In this document: positions 60,515 to 64,000 of the stretch, one piece after another
Numbering within the stretch: position 1 is the first letter of the stretch
Layout of the letters: every line of letters starts with the position of its first letter
The notes under the pieces: model-generated
What the model saw: only the letters and a program-made list of their open reading frames with translations
What the model was told of the DNA's origin: nothing
Databases searched by the model: none
Program-made: the position numbers and the translations under genes
NCBI GenBank assembly: GCA_022315425.1
Contig: JAIUPT010000029.1
Span: 124,001-188,000, forward strand
Origin: Pseudevernia furfuracea
Taxonomy: Eukaryota; Ascomycota; Lecanoromycetes; Lecanorales; Parmeliaceae
Direction of reading: 5' to 3'
Length of the DNA: 64,000 bases

Positions 60515-60782
60515 TGTTAGCAGCGGGATCAAGAGGACAGCTGTAGCATAAGCCCGGGGGTTGCCGAGCGTAATCGAATCGCTTGGCATACGCATGCCAA
60601 GCGGATTCTTGGCGTGAGAAGCTTAAGAGGGTCATGCCTCGAAGTTTCCCATTTTCCTTCCTTAAGAATTAGTCTTACTATTAGATATACTATACGCAAT
60701 ATATATATCTTCGCTAAGTTCACATTGCTACACAACCCTAGCCTGCCTTATATATATCTATATTATATAAGCCAGTCTAACA
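60515..60782 (+). mobile_element. Gypsy-2 3' LTR
   Basis: 268 bp, starts TGTTAGCAGC and ends GTCTAACA. It differs from the 5' LTR at six sites, all transitions; five are C/T in CpC and one is a G/A that equals CpA on the other strand. Confidence 0.95.
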
Positions 60783-60787
60783 CATAT
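60783..60787. repeat. Target duplication CATAT, right copy
   Basis: Direct repeat of 53196-53200. Confidence 0.93.
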
Positions 60788-61075
60788 CTAGACGATGTCT
60801 TAGCGAAAGACTGAATTTAGTATTCAACGAGCTTAGCAGAGTCTTCTATTCTTTTCGTATCAAAAAAGAATAACGACTTGCGACTATATGTCGACTATCG
60901 AGAATTGAACAAAGTCACGATAAAAAATCGTCACTCTTTGCCTTTGATTAGTGAGACTTTGAATCGTCTAAATGAAGTCAAGAGATTCATAAAATTGAAT
61001 CTCAAGGATACGTATTATCGTATTCGAATTCGTAAGGGCGATGAGTGAAAGACTACGTTTCGTACGCGTTATGAT
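60788..61075 (+). pseudogene. Gypsy-1 reverse transcriptase, continuation after Gypsy-2
   Basis: The sequence continues the Gypsy-1 pol frame (DDVLAKD, VDYRELNKVTIKNR, SETLNRLNEVK) after the insert and matches Gypsy-2 55581-55870. It also carries stops: Trp to TGA in KDW(IQ), and at 61046 the same Trp as in Gypsy-2. It ends at 61075 where Gypsy-3 begins. Further Gypsy-1 sequence must lie beyond the window. Confidence 0.9.
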
Positions 61076-61281
61076 TGTCAGGACCAGTACAGAGTCAAGT
61101 CATGTAGGTGTATTGAATAAGACAACTAGATACAGAACAACTATGTACTGAGAGGGAGGGCCATATATGTATGGCTGAGTGAACCTGCCAAGGCACGCTA
61201 AGCCTAAAAGGGATAGTGTGTCAACAAAGGAATGCTAACATAGGCAGGTGTTATCCAGGGATGCGAGGTACGCTCGTAACA
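61076..61281 (-). mobile_element. Gypsy-3 3' LTR (206 bp)
   Basis: On the minus strand it starts TGTTACGAGCG and ends CCTGACA, TG...CA ends. A polypurine tract (CGGAGGGGGGGTAG on that strand, + 61282-61295) directly precedes it, so it is a 3' LTR and the body lies to the right. It is unrelated in sequence to the 268-bp LTR. The left flank (ATGAT, 61071-61075) would be one copy of a target duplication; the other is outside the window. Confidence 0.85.
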
Positions 61282-61894
61282 CTACCCCCCCCTCCGAAAA
61301 AGACATGTCCTCATGGCTGTACTAGAGTCGTTCGCTATGCATGTAGGAAGAAAGATAGAGAGCAGAAAACATGGTGTTGGGGGATCGGCGCTAACCTTTT
61401 CTGTCATGATGCTGATCCCCAGTTGCTTCGGTGACGTTTTGACGATGTCACGTCGCTAGCATAACGTTATGCGGTCGCAGGGGTGCTGAAATGATCTTCA
61501 TTAATGAAGAGTTGAAGAAATGATGGCCATTAATGGTTTTTGGTGTAGGTGGTCTACACGAAAAATGATTTGCGGCCGGAGAAGAAAATCGCTGAATGAA
61601 GGCCTCTTATTGGTCGATAGACGACCCGAACCGGTAGCCGCGCGCTAAAGACGACATGTCGTTGCTTTCTCAGTTCCGACGCAACGTTCGCCTTCTATTC
61701 ATCATTATTGACCTGATCAGATGTCTTAGGGCCATTGCTGAAGGTGTAATAGGGTCCAGGAAGTACTGGGAAGGGTTATGGGATCAGGGGGACCTGTGGG
61801 ACGAACGCGTAGTTGGGTAGTGGGCGGAAAGGTTCTGAGAGTGGAACGCAGGCCTGAGACTGGGTTTTGATAGTATTATTAGACGTCGAATCGT

Positions 61895-62068
61895 CTAGCG
61901 AAGGGCCTTAAGGTATTTCTTATGGAATTCTTCGACGACGTCTTTGGCGTTGTCGAACTCCCCCCTGTCGGCGTCATATCACGTGAGGTCTTTGTCGAAT
62001 TCTTTCTAATTGACTTGGTATTTAAGTCGGCCCCAAGGCTTCTTGGAAGCGAGGATGTCGTCTACGAC
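61895..62068 (-). pseudogene. Gypsy-3 chromodomain
   Basis: Minus strand DDILASKKPWGRLKYQV, then a stop (TAG) where Trp is expected, KEFDKDLT, another Trp-to-TGA stop, YDAD. This is the chromodomain of a chromovirus with the two aromatic-cage region Trps lost. Confidence 0.8.
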
Positions 62069-62590
62069 TCATTCTTTCAAGCCGTCAATTATTGTTGACT
62101 CGGGTGGAGGATTCTTCTGATCTGGCAAAGAATCTATGACGGCTAGACTCAGTAATTTGAGGCTGAAAACGTTATGTATTCGCATGGTTTTGAGCAGTTT
62201 TAGTCTATACGACGAATCGATCAAGGCTTTGATCTTAAATGAACTATATTTCTTGTCATCAAGTTTCTTGAAAGATCGAGTGTTGATGATGTTTTTACTG
62301 TTGAGGAAGATCAAATTCTCTTTCTTAAATTTGACGTTCAGTCTATGCTGATTTACCTGGGTAATCATGGCTCTCTGGGCTCTGTTCATGTTGTCTCGTA
62401 TGTATTTCAAGACCTTCTGCATGTTGTCAGCAATGTCTTCGGCCTTGGCGGCGTCTAGACGTTTTCGAGTAGTAGCGTAGGTCGTGAAGTCCTTGCTGAA
62501 GCTCATGCGTGGATGAAATCCTTTATTGACATAGAACGAAGTGACTTCGGTGGAAGACGAGACTTCGTCGTTGTCAGCGAATTCCGTCAT
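62069..62590 (-). pseudogene. Gypsy-3 integrase C-terminal part
   Basis: A 173-codon open piece without a true start: MTEFADNDEVSSSTEVTSFY, VNKGFHPRMSF (the conserved PF..N.G..P block of Gypsy integrase), a basic middle with RAMITQVNQHR, and KALIDSSYRLKLLKTMRIHNVF (GPY/F-like module). The part just upstream (62591-62960) holds the core with SNRGS where the family has SDRGSQF, again a D-to-N loss. Confidence 0.88.
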
Positions 62591-64000
62591 GAATATTCAC
62601 TTAGCCCAGTCGTCTTGCATGTAGTTGCAATAGGTTCGCAGATAACGTTCAAGATCTTGATTGCTGCGTTTCGTCTGATCGTCTGTCTGAGAGTGAAATG
62701 CGATGAATAGTTTTGCTGTAATGTCGAGGCGTGTGTAGAAAGACTTTCACACAGTGACAATAAACTAAGAGCCTCGATTCGATACTATTAATGACGATAG
62801 CCCGTGAAGTCGAAAGACATGGTCGACGAGCATTTTCGCAGTGTATTCGGCTGAGATGTCTTCGTCAGTGACAGTGCATAAAATGTAGTGACGTTTCTTG
62901 GTCAGTCGATTCACTACGACAAAAATGACGTTATGTTCTTTCGATTGTGATAGCCCGACGATAAAATTTATGAATATGTTCTATCAACGTTTCTGTGGGA
63001 TTGGGAGGGGCTGAATTAGACCGTGTTCGCGATCTCTAGACGTCTTGAACCTCTGACATTTATAGCAGTTGCGAATATAAGTGATCACGATGTTCTTTAT
63101 GTCTCGTTAGTAGTATTCACGACGAAGCAATTCGTATATTCGATTAATCCCTGAGTGATCGTAAGCGGGTTGATCATGAATCTCGATAATGAGGTCAGTA
63201 TATATTTGCTGAGGGATTCATAGTCTGTTCTTGTGATATAGTATATCGTCGTCTATCGAGCATTTGACTAGGGTGATGTCATTTAGTTTCTTCTTGTCTT
63301 CGGCAATAGCGTCGCGAATCTCAGAGCACTTCTCGTTATTCTTGTTGACAATGACTACCCTATGATAAATGAGGTCATTAATTGCATTGATAGCGTATTT
63401 CGTGCCGTCGAGTTTTAAGCGATTCGGGGTCAGAATAATTTGATACTATTATCGAACCCTTTCGTCGTTGAGACTGCTTGATTTTGATTCAGTCATTCTG
63501 ATAAGAGCGTCTGCCTTAACGTTTTGTGGGCCAGGCCTGTAGACGATTTTGATATTGTACTCGAACAGCATATTCAAATAGCGGGCCTATCTACGGCTGA
63601 GGTCTCGTCCTTCGACGAAATACATTAGACCCTTGTGATTAGTGAAGATCTTGACTGGGACGTCTGTGCATTTCAATTCGGGTCGTCAATGCTCGAGACA
63701 ACGAATAATTGTCAGCAACTCCTTGTCGTAGATTTGATAGTTGTATTCTATCGATGTGAGATTCTTGCTATAGAAGACAATCGAGTGTAAGACTTTTTCG
63801 TCGTTATATTGAAAAAGAATCTCATCGTTGACGTAATCGAAAGAGTTAGTCTCGAGTATAACTTCTTTGAATCTGTCAAAATGACGTAGAGCTGGGGTCT
63901 GGGTGACTACTATTTTGAGTTGATTGAATGCTTGCTGACATGCAGTAGATCACTCAAAAATGACGTCTTTGCGTGTGAGGCGAACCAGTGATTTAACAAT
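62591..64000 (-). pseudogene. Gypsy-3 integrase core, zinc region and RNase H
   Basis: Degenerate minus-strand coding sequence. A zinc finger CYKCQRF lies near 63040-63070, preceded by HDQPAYDHSGINRIYELL. RNase H pieces include TPALRHFDRFKEVILE (~63890), YQIYDKELLTIIRCLEH (~63740-63690) and IFTNHKGLMYFVEGRD (~63650-63600). Stops occupy several Trp positions. The RT active site lies beyond the window. Confidence 0.82.

Larger units (their letters stand above)
53201..60782 (+). mobile_element. Gypsy-2: complete chromodomain Gypsy-type LTR retrotransposon, RIP-degraded
   Basis: A 7582-bp element with two 268-bp LTRs (53201-53468 and 60515-60782), target duplication CATAT, gag, protease/RT, RNase H, integrase and chromodomain in Ty3/Gypsy order, a polypurine tract (60501-60511) and an extra module before the 3' LTR. 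The LTRs differ by six transitions, no transversion or indel. It is not autonomous: pol has many stops, and catalytic residues of RT and integrase are changed. It is inserted in Gypsy-1 pol in the same orientation. A single insertion of a complete element into another copy is directly visible. Confidence 0.95.
61282..64000 (-). mobile_element. Gypsy-3 body (minus strand, runs off the window)
   Basis: Read on the minus strand from 64000 down: RNase H/connection with FEYNIKIVYRPGPQNVKADAL (about 63570-63500); the integrase zinc region with RRIYELL-type text and CYKCQR (about 63150-63040); integrase core from ~62980; the part 62590-62069; then a chromodomain to ~61900. Stops occur throughout. 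The ~600 bp between chromodomain and polypurine tract (about 61300-61890) holds no clear protein. Confidence 0.85.

Noticed and set aside
50819..60782. Regularly spaced 268-bp repeats as an array
   Set aside because: They are three LTRs of two nested elements, with terminal TG...CA and target duplication, not a CRISPR or satellite array.
61216..61434. Small Cys-containing + strand frame at the Gypsy-3 LTR border
   Set aside because: It runs across the LTR edge and the polypurine tract, so it is incidental.

Overview
The window looks like nuclear DNA of a filamentous ascomycete (Pezizomycotina). Genes carry several short introns (about 45-100 bp, GT...AG, some with a visible TACTAAC-like branch point), lie on both strands without operons, and encode typical fungal proteins: a Tea1-type kelch polarity factor, KOG1/raptor, an AP-1-like bZIP and STAND/NLR-type proteins. 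I cannot fix the class or species from sequence alone. For eight intron-containing genes the exon lengths sum to a multiple of three and rebuild complete family-like proteins, so those models are firm. The start is 5'-truncated and the end lies inside a transposon.

Region 1 (1-41 kb) is a conserved housekeeping block: a partial disordered protein, a CECR5/HDHD5-like HAD phosphatase (-), an F-box protein (+), casein kinase I delta/epsilon (+), the Tea1-like kelch/coiled-coil protein (-), KOG1/raptor of TORC1 (+), cytosolic aspartyl-tRNA synthetase (-), an AP-1-like bZIP (-), a phosducin-like protein (-), coatomer gamma (+), a class-III aminotransferase (+) and a secreted PQQ/beta-propeller protein (-). 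Growth signalling (TORC1, CK1), polarity, translation and COPI traffic are all represented, but nothing shows that these genes act as one unit. A 133-bp solo LTR with a 5-bp target duplication sits between coatomer gamma and the aminotransferase.

Region 2 (42.5-48.8 kb) is accessory and decaying: a fungal ubiquitin-like-domain protein gene with two compensating frame breaks, then a STAND/NACHT NTPase pseudogene with a Walker A motif, several frame breaks, and Trp codons turned into stops.

Region 3 (49.2-64 kb) is a nest of LTR retrotransposons. A Copia-type remnant (-) is cut by Gypsy-1 (+). Gypsy-1 is itself interrupted by a complete 7.58-kb Gypsy-2 (+, 268-bp LTRs, target duplication CATAT) and, 288 bp further on, by Gypsy-3 (-), which runs off the window. 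All are full of stops. The differences between the two Gypsy-2 LTRs are transitions only, five of six in CpC context, which points to a RIP-like process with an unusual preference. Gypsy-2 has a possible self-priming site just after its 5' LTR and an extra antisense, possibly intron-containing module between integrase and 3' LTR. These are the most unusual signals in the window.
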